Shown one piece after another: positions 44,221 to 57,225 of a DNA stretch of 64,000 bases. The translations under genes and the position numbers were made by a program. Every line of letters starts with the position of its first letter. The stretch's first letter is position 1. Origin of the DNA: Mactra quadrangularis (lineage: Eukaryota; Mollusca; Bivalvia; Venerida; Mactridae); contig CM046301.1 of the NCBI GenBank assembly GCA_025267735.1, forward strand, positions 53,587,872 to 53,651,871. Reading direction: 5' to 3'. Under the pieces are notes generated by a model, which was not told the DNA's origin, searched no databases, and was given only the letters and a program-made list of their open reading frames with translations.

Positions 44221-47200
44221 TCGTACGAAAGAGTGTCAGTAGACTAGTACTGTACTAGTTCTAAAAATAAAAACGATACAATTTCTAGTTTTGTTAAAGA
44301 TTCCTAGAAAGAATTATTTGATAAACGTTTTACTACTTCCTATCTTAATTTTGCAATTCATTATTAATTTATTACCATTTTGGTCGAAAAAACAACGATA
44401 CATTAAATTAAAGTTATTGATAACATTTATCTTAATACTAGTGATGTTTCTTAACTATACCCACGAAGGTAAGATCTGCAAAAGATAGATTATGTGTTAA
44501 AATAAACCATAACTGTAAATGAGAAAATATAAGTGCTTATTATTGTATATGATTCGTATCGTTCCGTCACAAGAATAACATTAATCTTCGAACAACGTCT
44601 ACGAATTAAAACGACAAAAAGATCAATGGAACTATCTAAGGATATGTCCTGTAATGAACAGCTCAATGTGTACAACAGTTTTCTAATAACGTTTCAAAAT
44701 TTGAGTGTGACATTTTGAATTTCTTTTTGTTTCGTGACCAAGGCTATTGGCATATAAAGGATGTCATAGTTTAACGAAAACAACTTTCGAGAAAAAGTCT
44801 ACACTTTTGAGTCAATAGCTTGTTCCTTAAAGCAAAAGCAAGACATTATTAACATGATTACATCGCTACAAATGAACTAAATGTACTTTGTAATAATGGT
44901 TTGCAATGTCAGTATTATTACCTTTATCTCATTCAGTCGTAGAATTCACCTTTGGTAAATGATTTGCTCCCATGTTGCTTTATCACTTTTAATATAGATT
45001 TTATATTTCTCTTTGTTTATGATGAAGCCAGTTGATGTGGTTTCTGCAATTGTTGACATAAATGACATCACATATCGTCTGTAATCTTAATTGAATCTTC
45101 TTATCTTTTGTCTGCAGTCGTATCTACAGTGTTGCTTTGATAAAATAATTAATTTGGAGGCAATTGCATGGAATAAATTGGTTTTTTGTGCGACCATAAT
45201 AAAAAGTCAATGTCAGTACAAACATGCCTTGCACAGATCCAAAAAAAGATATATCTAAAATCTCCTTAAAGCATGCACATATTCAGGAGTTACTTTTTTC
45301 AAAATTTCAAACTTTTTTTAAAATTTCAAACTTTTTGTCAATAAAATTAAATGGTTAGTGAAAACCAATGCCCCAGAATTATCTTATATGTTACCTTAAT
45401 ACAATAATCATAACAATATATTAATAGCATATAGACCTATACTAGATGAACGCTCATTGGCGGTTGCACTGATTTAATAGGAGATGAAAAATTACAAAAT
45501 GTATCAATAAATTAAACGATAGAATCAATTGTGCCTTATAAGTCTTAAAAATACGCTTGGTTTTTTTCATATTTCTCTGTAGACAAGATACATTATTATT
45601 AATGACATTTTAATTAGTAATGTAGTTCGAAGTATTTGCGTATAAAGTATGTAAAAGGCAAACCTTTCACAAAGCAAAAGTAGTGTTCTACAATATACAT
45701 AATTTATCGTATTCCTAATCTCCATGCATATTTTAAATTAGTTAAAGCTAATGTTTTAGAGCAAAAATTGTTCGTGAAAATTCATAAAAATAGAACCAAG
45801 ATAATAAAAAAGCAACGCAAAATCATTTTTGTTTTAAAGCGCGTTCGTTTAAAGGTTCGGTCAGTTTCTTTAATCCCTTTCATCATGTTCTTGTTGTTTT
45901 ATCTTTAAGTACCTTGATCTCTGCATGGTCATTGCAATTGCAATGATTTCAGCTTGGTATACAGTTTCTGCGCGTTTTTTTAAATGCAACTTTGTCGAAT
46001 AAAAGGGTGGGTTGATGTTTGTTTCAACTTTTTCGTATTGTTTGATCTGACATTAACCTGACGGGTAAATGGTGAGTTTGGTACACCCTAGACCCTGGTT
46101 TAAAATCCTCCAATGGCAATTAATTTGCAACTTTCCGTTCTGAGCGTTGTTTTCGTTATTTGTTTGTAGTGTTATTTTTTAAGCATATATAAAAATACCT
46201 CCATCTTTGCTGTTTGACTGCGCGGGAGGTCTGTGATTGTTTTCGGATGTTGCTGATACTATATTTTCACGCTCTATTTTTACATCGAGAACTTTTGAAA
46301 AGATCTAATGAACCTGTTTCTTGTTCGCACATTGAGTGGTTTGTTTACCTTTCCAATCATAATAGGTTTTATGCAATTTTACTGCTTTTGTTATGAGACT
46401 TTTTCGCAAAATATATGTTTCTCTCTGTACGTATTCAGTCAGTCAACAGCTTTCAATATTTGTTAACTTTCTTGAGCTAAAAGGCAGAAAGTCTGTCGTT
46501 TTACTCATCAAGTAACCTGGAGATCATGGAAAAAATTGGCATTGATTATACCAATCCGTCTTTGTCATTAGCAACTTCAGATTGAGCCTCAAGTTGTACC
46601 TCCTGGGGTACACAATTTGGTGTGTGATACGGTTTGTTAATATTGACATAAGTATGGTTACGTACTTCTTTATTTCATACAGCATAATTCTGCTTTATTT
46701 CATTCATTTTAAGAAAAATATTGTTATTTCTGCAAACCGATTCCGATTACTTGAATCAATTTAAAGAAGTTCATCGAATTCTCAACTTCTCATGTCGTTT
46801 AATCTGTCAGTAGCTGATTGTTGTTTCGCGACATTTCAATTCTGAAGACAATTGTTATATATAACGTTGACAGAAAATTTAATAATACGTGATACATCTT
46901 TCTTAGATGTCTGCATAAATGAATAATCAAATTTTCTTTGTTGATATATTGTTTTCAGTATACATCATATATCAAACGTGTGTTCAGATTTATCGTATTA
47001 TAAACACTACGGGAGTAAGAAGTTATCTGGAATTTTCTTTTCGATATTTCATTGAAGATTTCACCAAAAATGTTATTGTTTCCTTGCTATTGCAATTGAA
47101 CCTAGATTTTATATTCTATAATCGGTTTAGCCAGAATGAAATATATTTCTATAGGAACATTGTCGTCACTCAGATATTTCAGTTGTTAAGCATAGACAGG

Positions 47201-47858
47201 TTCTTATGTACAAGGATACACATAATAGTTGTTAATATTTAAAACTACATCGCGAGTTTTCTGGTTTTACCTTTTTAATTCAACTAAGAGCAGACACAAA
47301 CATAAATTTATGTAGATTAATTTACTAATGAGTTTCTTCCTTTAATAACCATCGGAACTTCTTCATCTGATGGTTCTCTTTGCCAATTTCTTAAGTTTGT
47401 CTGATTAGTTTGTTCTGTTGATATCAATAAACACAGAAATGTTATTAACTTATATTGTTTATGACTATTTAAGCATTAAATCATTATTATTATAAGCTTA
47501 TGAAAAACTCGCGCTGCCAGTTTTTATCCGGATGTCAAGTGCATACACATATGGACTTGTTCTCAACGAATCAACGTTTTGACCTACATTTAGCACGTAC
47601 ATGTAACATTCTCATTATTAGAGAAATATGATTAATTTTTGAAGTAGAATAACCTGACATTTAACGATACGACACGAAAAATGTAAATGCGTCAATATTT
47701 ACGATGTAGAGGATTTTATATTCTTAATTGAACACATCAAGTGACAAATTTAACTGTTGTTCACTGGAAGCGTGTAATCAAGATATAGCACATTAAATTA
47801 ATTCCGGGTCAAGGTCAAGTAAAGTACTAAGTTCTGTAAAGAAGACGGAAAATACTAT
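44221..47858. other. Mostly unrecognised AT-rich stretch
   Basis: Around 45000-45190 there is a third, diverged match to the 'cttaattgaatcttcttat' region of X2 and X3, so the duplication continues faintly. A block at about 46050-46400 is less AT-rich and has a B-box-like 'ggtttaaaatcc'; it may be an old SINE. The 107-codon plus-strand frame at 46919-47242 is rich in I, F and Y, as AT-rich DNA gives by chance, and matches nothing I know. Confidence 0.35.
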
Positions 47859-48000
47859 GGGTGCGTTGCTTAAGCAAATCGCTACGTATCGCTTTGTGTC
47901 CTGGTACCCAAAATTTGATGTCACACACTCATTCCTTTTGTTGTAAGAAGAGTACCAGGACACAAAGCGATATGTAGCGATTTGCTTAAGCAACGCACCC
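47859..48000. mobile_element. 142-bp palindromic element with 49-bp arms
   Basis: The left arm starts gggtgcgttgcttaagcaaa (47859) and the right arm ends at 48000 with its mirror. The 49-bp arms differ at one position. The spacer is about 44 bases. TAT flanks both sides, suggesting a TA-type target duplication and a Tc1/mariner-like MITE. The right edge is exactly where segmental duplication S2 begins. Confidence 0.75.
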
Positions 48001-48704
48001 TATATGTAGATCAGTGTTACTATCAATATAATGTAGAAACGTACGGCCAGAAGAACACATGATTAGCAAAAACTGTGTCGCTTATGTCAAACAAAACATG
48101 AAACTCAAGTCATAGGTTTTATTCAATAACAGAACATCTTGATTTTACACTAGCAGTGCAGAACATCGCAGTACATCCCAACAACATAACACAATATTTT
48201 TATAACGTTAATATCTTTACAATGTATAAAGTTAAATACTGAAAGAAAGAAATTTAGAGGACAACAACAAACATATCAGATACTATCAAAGTATTACGCA
48301 CAAAAAATAGATTATGTAAATTGTGTTGTGTAATCTTAACAACGAGTATCATTTAATACTCCACAATATACAACTCGATACAATTTATTTTATAAAACAA
48401 CTGACATCTTTAAGTATCCCCTGGCCGTAAGTCAATAACTTCAACAATATCATAACTTCTAGAACAATATCTTATACATTTGTTTTATTTGAATAAAAAG
48501 TTATTTGACAAATTGTTCTCTGCATTAAACACGAAATTGTATACATTTGTACCTGTTTTTCATGATTGCTTTGTTCGATATATAAACTATGTTATTTTTG
48601 TTCTTAAATGATTGTATCAATCTCTTATCCATCAATGTATGAAAATGTTTTTTATAAATAATCAATAATAATTCCTTCTCTGGATTTTTGAAAAAAATCA
48701 AAAC

Positions 48705-48991
48705 CCGGGTCTGTGGCGCAGATGGTAGCGCGCCGGGGTTTGGAATCTCGTGTCCCGAAGGGGGTACGGGTTCGATTCCCATCCGGGGAGGTTATACCCT
48801 TCCATGAAAATTTGACAATAATGTCAATTTACCTCCATAAATAAGATATATGGAGAAATTATCGGTCTTGTGGAAGGGTAGGTTAGCACTGGTTATAGAC
48901 AATGGTTCAGTAAACTGCTAGGTTAAGTGCGCTGGTGGCTGTAAAATGACCTAAATTGTGTTGACACAGCGTTAAACCAAATCTAAAAAAT
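48705..48991 (+). mobile_element. SINE family 1, complete
   Basis: Head with 'gtggcgcagatggtagcgcg' (A-box region) and a perfect B box GGTTCGATTCC (near 48769), the family body and the tail 'cagcgttaaacc'. Direct repeats aatcaaaac at 48696-48704 and 48992-49000. The intact pol III boxes make this the best-preserved family 1 copy here. Confidence 0.9.
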
Positions 48992-49029
48992 AATCAAAAC
49001 AAATTGATAATACATCCTGATAATCCTTT

Positions 49030-49093
49030 TTAAGGATTAGTTAATGGGGATTTTGCGAGCTCGGGAAACATTTCACTGAAACTCCCTAATGAC
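49030..49093 (-). pseudogene. Short conserved frame, S2 unit 1 (candidate terminal exon)
   Basis: Minus strand, after an acceptor-like ATTGTCATTAG: GSFSEMFPELAKSPLTNP-stop. The unit 2 copy (57968-57898) reads GSFSETLPELAKSPLTNPQK with a slightly longer end. The DNA 'gggattttgcgagctcggga' is the best-conserved word of the whole S2 pair. Confidence 0.3.
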
Positions 49094-49499
49094 AATAAAA
49101 ATGAGCTTTATGTTTAAGACAATTATTTTGTAAAATATTAAAGGCCTTAAACTTTTCATGACTCATTATAACCGTACTTCATTTCGGTTTTGAATCAAGG
49201 ATATGACACTCGTGGGCATAGTTTACCTTGATTATCCAGAGAAGAAACCATTCATGGGAAAATGTGTTTTTTTTTTCATTTCAGTTATGCATGATTATGC
49301 AAATTCAGTCAAACAATAACAAAGTTGTAAGATCATTAGTACCTCGTCTTTATTATCATCTTGCATGTGAACGTCTATCCATTCAATTATAAACTTCTCT
49401 CTCGTACTTAGATACAGCATTGAACGTGCGTTTTACAAACCTCATATTTAGAAGTAAGTCGCTAGTTATACTTGCAAGTAGTTGATAAAATACATACGT

Positions 49500-51633
49500 T
49501 ATGTACATTTACGCACATGTTGTATATTGTATACATACACTTTAAGGATTTCTTAATCTTAACTGCTGACTGAACATGACAGGTTCAGTGACATTTTTAG
49601 AGAACGTAGATAATGTATATACTTTTATCTAGTACTGGAGAGGGATTTCATTTAATGATGATATGTCCTCTATGCAATTATATGGGTTGGAAATATACCT
49701 GCCGAATATAGCAATATTAAGTCTTCAAATTCATTGATGACTTAATAAAATGTTCTAATTTTAAAGCTGACTATATTAACAACCTGGTAATTTTCTCTAT
49801 CATACATTTAAAACAAGAAATATATTTGTATCTGTTTATGATTGACGCAACGTACATAATCATATAACATAAAATTGTATATCTTCTGTTAACTTAATAT
49901 ACTCTACCATATTATATTCAATACGACAGTTTCACAGCATATTGTAAAAAAGTACGTCCTTACATACATGTACGCACCGCTCTTAAACTATACATACTTA
50001 GGTATTGTGCATCATATATGTAATATTTTGTGAATGAGCTGAATATGTATTAAATAACTCAATAACACATTGAAATCGTTGAAACATCGATAACAATAGA
50101 ACAGATTGTATCACAACATTAAACAGATCAAAAGTGTTATACACGTCGGAGACTGGTATGTTAAACACAATATTGTCTTTTAACTATGGCGATAACTATA
50201 GAAGGCGTGGACTCAGGTGCGAAACAAAGAAAAAATGTCTCCGCAAATGTGATACGTTGACCTTTTAGTAGTTTTTTTCCAATGCATTACGAAAAGGTTT
50301 TTTCTTACTAACCGTGAAATATATTCCAATTATTAAAGAAATTGTTCGTAAGGTTGGGGACCATCTCATATTTATAATTAATGTTGGACTTTCGTCGTAT
50401 TAACTGCATATCACCATACTAAAATACTGATAATATGGAACACGCCTTACACTAATTACTTTAGATATATCAGAAATCAGAACAACGACCAGCTTTTCAC
50501 AAATGTTATAGAAACAAATATTATAGAACCGTTAATTATTTTTTTAATCCTTTATTGTCAAATAAGGTTAGTCTTACGTGTTTAGGTGAATATGGTACAC
50601 TTTGTAAACTTAAAGAACCATGTAATGGCAATAATGATATTAAAGACTATGATTATCAAAATATAAACATACATAAGTGCCAACTCATTACATGTTATAA
50701 GAACAATCAGATTATCGTATAAAAGACAAATTCTTCTTATTGAGATTTTTTTTATTGCAGAGATGACTCAATATGTGATACCTTAATTGTTGATAAACTG
50801 GAAATGTACGACTTTAAATATACATTTGTAATTTAATGTAATAAAAAGCAAAGATCATGAAAACAAAATGTACAGTCTAGAGTTGGAAAGTATAATCGAA
50901 ACTTAGACAAATGTGTGTTGCAAATGTTTGCCTAAAAAGCTAAATCAGCAAGGACAAGACATTTCGTACCAAAAGCAATTGAAGGAATCATTAAATACAC
51001 GTAAATACTCGAAACTGAAAACAGCTTCCAAATGTTTGTTGCATTATATTAATGTATGACTTTATAAACTTTGAAATACATGTACATGTATATGTGTTAT
51101 TGTAAGACCAGTTTTCATAAAATCATTGCCTGCTATATAAAAGATGCGTTTGAAAGTATAAAATTAAGTTCATTCATCGGTGAAATTGAATAATATTGCA
51201 TTCGTTTTGCTGATGGGTAAGGGTAACTAGAGGCTTGTTTGTGATTGTTATACTTTGATCGTGGAAAACATTGCTTCTAGTAGTTGTTAATGTTTTAGAT
51301 GAGAAAGCATTTAACAAAAAGTTTTCTCTGTTTGACAAAATGAATAGATTGTCTGCAAATACTAATACTAAATGATCCATCACATTACATTTTAATTAGG
51401 AAAATCTTCAATCAAATTAATTTCAGTGTGTGGTTGCAATAATGGATAGTTTTAGCTGTAAATTTATGGAGATTCTACGTGTATAGAAACTGTAAACATC
51501 CAAACAGTAATACAATATGTGAAATAAAGCTGACTTGGTGTCTTGTTCTGAGAAGATAGCAGATGAGAACAGGCGCGAGTAATCCTTTGATTACTGATGT
51601 ACAGAAATGTTTTGTTTAACAAGTGAACAATAT
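49500..51633. other. S2 unit 1, non-coding part, nothing recognised
   Basis: Scattered matches to 58830-60600 (for example 'caggtgcgaaacaaag' at 50215 and 'caggtgcggaacaaag' at 59605). No gene or element ends seen. Confidence 0.35.
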
Positions 51634-51763
51634 CCCGTAGTGAATAGAAACCAAACACACTCTGAAATAAATGACTTTTATATACGGTGGTTAACACTGA
51701 ACTGACTAACATGATTAACAGTAAATGTTTTAGGTATATAAAAGAGTATGGTGGTGAACTCAA
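51464..51763 (-). pseudogene. Open frame over conserved S2 sequence
   Basis: The 99-codon minus-strand frame ends with ITVWMFTVSIHVESP-stop. Unit 2 (60840-60700) reads ITVRMITVSIHVESP in the same frame but has stops upstream. The DNA around 'gaatctccataaatt' also matches the Y-block frame near ISINCSSL, so the S2 and Y regions may be distant paralogues. The part beyond 51634 is outside the duplication, so the frame as a whole is not a gene. Confidence 0.25.
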
Positions 51764-53312
51764 TTTCCCAAGAAATATGATATTTATCAGTGATAATTAA
51801 GGAAATAATTGATATTCACAATAATTTATCTAAATATTTTGATAGCTATATGGGGGTTAAACAGGGTGCGACGTTGTTCCCTTTTCTATTTTACTTTTTT
51901 ATAAATGACATGGAGTCTTGTCTCTTCGATAATGAGGCTGACTTAGTCAGTTTAGAACACTTCCAAATATTTATACTGCTTTTTGCTGATGATACTGTTT
52001 TTTTTTTCATACTCTCTCACAGGATTATATTGCTATTGAATAAACTGCACACTTTTGCTCAAAGTGGAATATTATTGTTAATGCACCAAAACTGTTGTGA
52101 TGAGTTGCAAACTAGGCAATAAACGCGCACACTTTGATATCTATTATGGAAATATCAAATTGATTATTGTTAATAAATTTTGTTACTTAGGTGTATAACA
52201 ATCTACTAAATGGTAAATTTTACAATACACATAAAAATTATATCAATATCTGATTAAGCATTGCGTTCTATATACATGTATTGTATTAAATCAATTTTTT
52301 TGGTTGTTTCCCTTGGTGTACTTGAAAAATTAAACTGTTTGATAGTATGGTACTACCAATATTAAACTACGGTTGTGAAATTTTGAGGTTCTATAAAAGT
52401 CCTGACATTGAAAGAGTCTATATTAAATCTTAAAATATGAATTAAATGTGAAATACCAGACAAATAATGTTACTGTACGTGGCGAACCTGATTAAGTACC
52501 ATTAGATAATGCATGGAAAGAACGTATTTTAAAGTATTTTTTTTTAAAATAATAAATGCCAAAAAGTATAAGGTATAAAACGTTTGTGTATTATAAAGCA
52601 AATAATGTTACAAATTCTTGGGCAAGCGATGTTAAGAACTTGTTGAACGATCTGGGATACTCATACATATGGCATACTAAGGATTTTTCACGTTCTCAGT
52701 TGAACATTATTATATAACATTTATATAGTCAATTTTATCAACTATTTTTTCTCTGTTTAAGACAACATGACTAAATTAAATGTCTACAAATTATTTAAAA
52801 ATACATTTGAATCTATTTTTTTTTGTCTTGTATCAAAAACGATAATCAAAGCATTTCTCTCACTCGCATTCGATGCTCTGCCCATAAACTTGCCATAGAA
52901 GAAGGGCGTTATAGAAATATTGTCAGAGCTGAAAGAAAATAAATTTTGTGATATGAACGTATTTAAGAATGAATACCATTTTATTTTTATTTGTCCCATG
53001 TACTGTCTAACAATAAAAAGATTCTTTGTTTTTCCAAGAATAAGTACTGCTTTAAAGATTCATATTCTGTACTCATACTCTATACAATGTATTATTATTC
53101 ATAACTAATCTTCTACTCATTAATGCTTGTTCATATATATGTATAAATTCTCATATTTCTTATGATGTATTGTCATAACTTGTAATTAACATATGTTAAT
53201 AATATTATTACATGACATAATGTATGTATGTTATGTCTTATTGTCGCCGCCAACTGACGGCGGAAAAGCACATTAGTGCTTAATTGCTCAAATAAATATA
53301 TTTGTATTTGAG
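51634..53312 (+). mobile_element. 5'-truncated, decayed non-LTR retrotransposon (second family)
   Basis: Present in S2 unit 1 and absent from unit 2, where 'gaaaatatt' runs into 'ataccattt'. RT motifs: YMGVKQGATLFPFLFYFF (about 51848-51900), FINDME, LLFADDTVFFF with the catalytic FADD at 51982-51993. Later pieces in shifting frames: VLPILNYGCEI (near 52350), KNLLNDLGYSYIW (near 52640), RIRCSAHKLAIEEGRYRN and KNEYHFIFICPMY (near 52970), a C-terminal segment typical of some LINE ORF2 proteins. The 3' end has the hairpin gccgcc-aactga-cggcgg (near 53245) and ends 'caaataaatatatttgtatt'. Clade not assigned. Confidence 0.8.
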
Positions 53313-53689
53313 ATGTTTAGAAGCGAGCGTATTAGCTAATTAATAAAACAGTGGCAAGCATGATAGTAATGATAAAAGCCTATTGGTCGTAAAGTGTGAA
53401 TGATTATTACCAATTAAACATTCACTTCAGCTCGCTACGCCATAACATGTGATACCATTTTTGTCATCAGTTAAATCAAATACTTTGATTAGAATTAAAA
53501 TATTCGTCTGCTTATGTCTGTGTCTGTGCCTTTAATCTATCACTTGTTTCTGTCGATTATTTCATTATCGTATATGATCATTGTATCAATGATAATTATT
53601 CACACAATGACTACTCAAACAATATTTGTCTCGCCAAAAACTTTAATTAGTTCACCATATTTGATGTAGTGGTTAACTGCGTATAACTG

Positions 53690-53965
53690 TTATGAAAAAA
53701 GGAAGATTCTGTTTGTCATCAAATGTGTTTGCTCAACATCAACAATATTAAACGGTATTTTAAGTTGTGTTTCAAAATAAACATTACACTTGAAAAATAA
53801 TTTCAAATACGGTTCACATAATAATAATTTGATTTTTGTTAATGAAAATAAATTTGAACTCTCTCTCCAAAGTACAATAATACGCATCTTTGTATTAGAA
53901 AGGTAAATGAGAAGCTCAGAGGGCATTTTGTCAATAGAAAAGTGCGGTTTAAAGTCTGCTTCCAT
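53690..53965 (-). pseudogene. 91-codon open frame in S2 unit 1, unrecognised
   Basis: Begins MEADFKPHFSIDKMPSELLI and contains YLSNTKMRIIVLWRESSNLF. Unit 2 (about 61680-61400) keeps parts of the frame (VYISDT, IIKLWTENRNLFFF) but has a stop after SDT and frameshifts. No family recognised. On the plus strand just beyond, a 60-codon frame (53992-54174) is also open, so the coding strand is not settled. Confidence 0.3.
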
Positions 53966-54365
53966 ATATATGTTCAGCCGATTTTACAGTCTTGTATAAA
54001 AGTTATGTTTGTATCAAAATGGATACTTTTGTCAAAGAGAGATATGTTTATTGGTATAACAACTTACTTGCCAATATCAACAACTACATTTGTTATAAGA
54101 ATAAAGATGTTTCATATATATATATAAAGGAATTTCCTTTTCCTGAAATCTCTAGACACTCACTTGCGTCATAAAATATTGAAGACATTTTTATAAAATT
54201 ATAAAACTAATATATAATAGTAAATTTTCTGGGAGCCAGAAAAGTTTATTGTATTTACATTTTTACTTCTAATTTTAGCGCCTGTTTGTACATTATGAAG
54301 CTTCTCAGGATTATTATTCTCACACCTTAGAAATTCATATTGCTGTAATTACTGATTCTTTAAAT

Positions 54366-56100
54366 GTCTCGGGAGACTTAGACACAGAATACATTTGTTT
54401 TAAACAATGTAGACTTACATCATGACTAAATGCTACTAATTCCACAAAGATACTCAATAACTGGAAACGGAAAAAGGAAATTCAACTTTGGAGTAAGATC
54501 GATTATTTCACCTAGTGTGTTCAATACACATATTTTTGCAAGTGGCATAGCCACGAGTTAACGAGATGAACTAAAATAGATCTTATACCAAATTTGACAA
54601 ATATTCTGTTTCTTTTATGCTTAGTTTTGTGTTTATTAGATGTTTTTTACGCAAAATATAATCTGACGTCATTTCTTTTCAAAGAAAACGTCATTTATCT
54701 TCTAAGATGACATTATTGACAATTATACTATAAGATTATAATTTACTACAATGAACTTATGTTTTCATCGAATATTTTCAGTACAATGACAATTTAAATT
54801 TCCATCGAATATTTTCATCAAATAATGCGACGTTTCACCGTGAAACATGAAAAGAAATGTTAATATTATATTTAGTTATCAATTTTATCAACACTTTTTG
54901 AACATGATTAACATTCAGTGAAGTATTTGATTTTCAACCAGTTACATGGTTTTCCAAAGAAACGATCAATTATTTTTTTTCAGAATGCTACAATGCTAAA
55001 TTCTTTATTTTCGTATACATATTTATTTGTTGTACGTTTGTTCACACCCGGTGAAGTTATACCCTTGCATGAAAATTTGACAATTATGTCAATTTTTTTC
55101 CATTGATATGATAAATGGAGACGTTTCCGGCCTTGTGGAAGGGCTGGCAAGTACTGGTTAAAGACAAGGGTCCATGAAAGCTCGGTTAGGTGCGCTGGAC
55201 GCCGTAAATGACCTAAATTGTGTTGACATGGCTTTAAACCCCGTAAAAAAATGTTTGTTTTCAGGTGCCAGACACAATTTTCCTAATTGTAATATAAAAA
55301 GAGAAAGGTATATAACGCCTGTTTAACCGTCGTAGGATTTAAATCGTCACCAAGCTCACAAAAACGTCCCGATCGCCAACCTTTTTCACTATCTGCTCTA
55401 AAAAGGATAATCTGCGTAAAAATACTTTTTATTTAAAAAAAAAAGATCTATAATTAATGAAATTGTCCCATATATCCCCCCAAAAGCCCTACATTTCGTC
55501 CGATGTCAAACAACACGTCTTTATAAATACTATAATAAGGAAAATATGAGTCTAGCACCTTTGGTTTGTTTAAATATTCTACTATAATTATAAAACCTTA
55601 AGTAAAGAGCTTAGGTTACACTTTTTTTTCAACCGATAACAGTCTGATGAAAATACGCCATTTTATGATTATCACAGAACTTAGCACCCTTGTATGATTG
55701 AAAATATGTAACTGCATTGCTGTTTTGTTAATATTAAAATGACTTCCAAACAGTTTTATTGATAAAAAAATGTATATGTTCCAATTAAAAAATCCATACA
55801 AACTACAGGTGCTTGCTAATTCCTCGTATAAATGCTTTTGCTGCCATACTCTTACCAACTACTGTTTCAAAAGGTTTTGATCACCGAATGCTTAAAATGA
55901 AAGATGCTGACAGAAAACACTTCTTCAATTTACATAATTAAGCACTAAACTACTTTGAATTCATATCTTCAATTTTAACAAAATGATTACCTGTATATTA
56001 TGCTCCTATGAAAGAACCCTCGTTTTTAATGAAACTTTCACTTTGTCAAACCTAAACTTAGCAAAATGATTTAAACATTTTTGAATCTAAGTCATGTAAT
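54366..56100. other. Unit 1-specific segment of S2, mostly unrecognised
   Basis: It has no clear counterpart in unit 2, where the matching point carries the SINE at 62127. It contains a truncated SINE (55043) and an 80-codon minus-strand frame (55858-55616) without motif. Confidence 0.35.
55043..55252 (+). mobile_element. SINE family 1, 5'-truncated
   Basis: Starts inside the element at 'acacccggtgaagttatacc' and runs to 'atggctttaaaccccgt'. The head with the pol III boxes is missing. A possible 7-bp duplication gtttgtt flanks it (55036-55042, 55253-55259). Confidence 0.8.
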
Positions 56101-57225
56101 TTTTTAATGGTTTCACGGTTTTAAGTCAGTTTCCCTGTCTGGTAAAATAATGTCTATAAAACTATATATCTACCGTAATAAATTGCCTTATGATGTTAGT
56201 TGTTTTATAACAAATTACCTGTCGCTGATTTCTTTGCTTTGAAACTTAATGTTCAAAGATAGTTCGATGAAGCGTGTCGATGCGATTTACACATGGGTTC
56301 CGTTTTTCTTTACTGGTGTTCCTGTGATTGATGAAATTGCATAACATTCTCTTAAATTTTAACAAACAAAAACAAAATCAATTTGTATTTGACTAGGAAA
56401 TATTGATTCCCTGTTAATAAATTAGCTTTTTTTGCACTGAGCTGATTCTAAATTCAGTATTTATTCTGTGACATACAGTAGATAAGGAAATAAATGCAAA
56501 TCTATAATAAAAGATAACTTTAAAATTGACTACAAATGGCATCATGCTACTATTGACGTATGCTGAGTTTTCAATCATAGAATTTAAAAAACAACGCGAA
56601 AAAACATACGTAGATCAGTGTTACTATCAATATATATAGAAGCGTACAGTCAAATAAAAACAAATTTAGGTGTTAAGCAAACCATTTGTCGCTAATGTCA
56701 AACAAAACATGATACTCAAGTAAAAGATTTATTAAAAAAATTAATTATCTTGATTTTAAATTAGCAGTGCGGAACATTGCAGCACATCACAACATCATTA
56801 CACAATATTTTTATCACATTAATATCTATACAATGTATTCAGTTCATTGACCATACTATTGAAAGAAAGAAAAAAATAGAGGACAACAACTGACAGATCA
56901 GATACTTTTACTCACAAAAATAGATTATGTAAATTGTGTTCATCTCAACAAATAGTATCATCCAATACACTGTTTTCCAGTATATACAAAGCGATACAAT
57001 TTATTTCATGACATCTTTATGGTATACAAATGTATACATTCTGATAGAACTGGCAGTATCCCCGGGTCGTAGTTTAATAGTTTCAACAAAATGATAACTT
57101 CCAGAGCAATATCTTTATACATTTGCTTCCTTTAAATGAAAAGTCATTGGACATTTGACAGATTGTTTTCTGTATTGATCATGAAATTGTATACATCCGT
57201 ATCTGTTTGACATGCATGATTTGTA

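Larger units (their letters stand above)
48001..56606. repeat. Segmental duplication S2, unit 1
   Basis: Aligns in order with 56607-62900: 48001-48580 with 56607-57225; 49020-49500 with 57905-58340 plus 58768-58830; 51400-51633 with 60610-60885; 53450-54365 with 60889-62110; 56100-56590 with 62440-62890. Identity is about 75-90 percent by eye. Unit 1 has a SINE, a LINE and a truncated SINE that unit 2 lacks. Confidence 0.85.

Noticed and set aside
46919..47242. 107-codon ORF, possible membrane protein
   Set aside because: Hydrophobic residues are mostly I, F, Y and L as AT-rich codons give by chance; no paralogue, splice site or motif.
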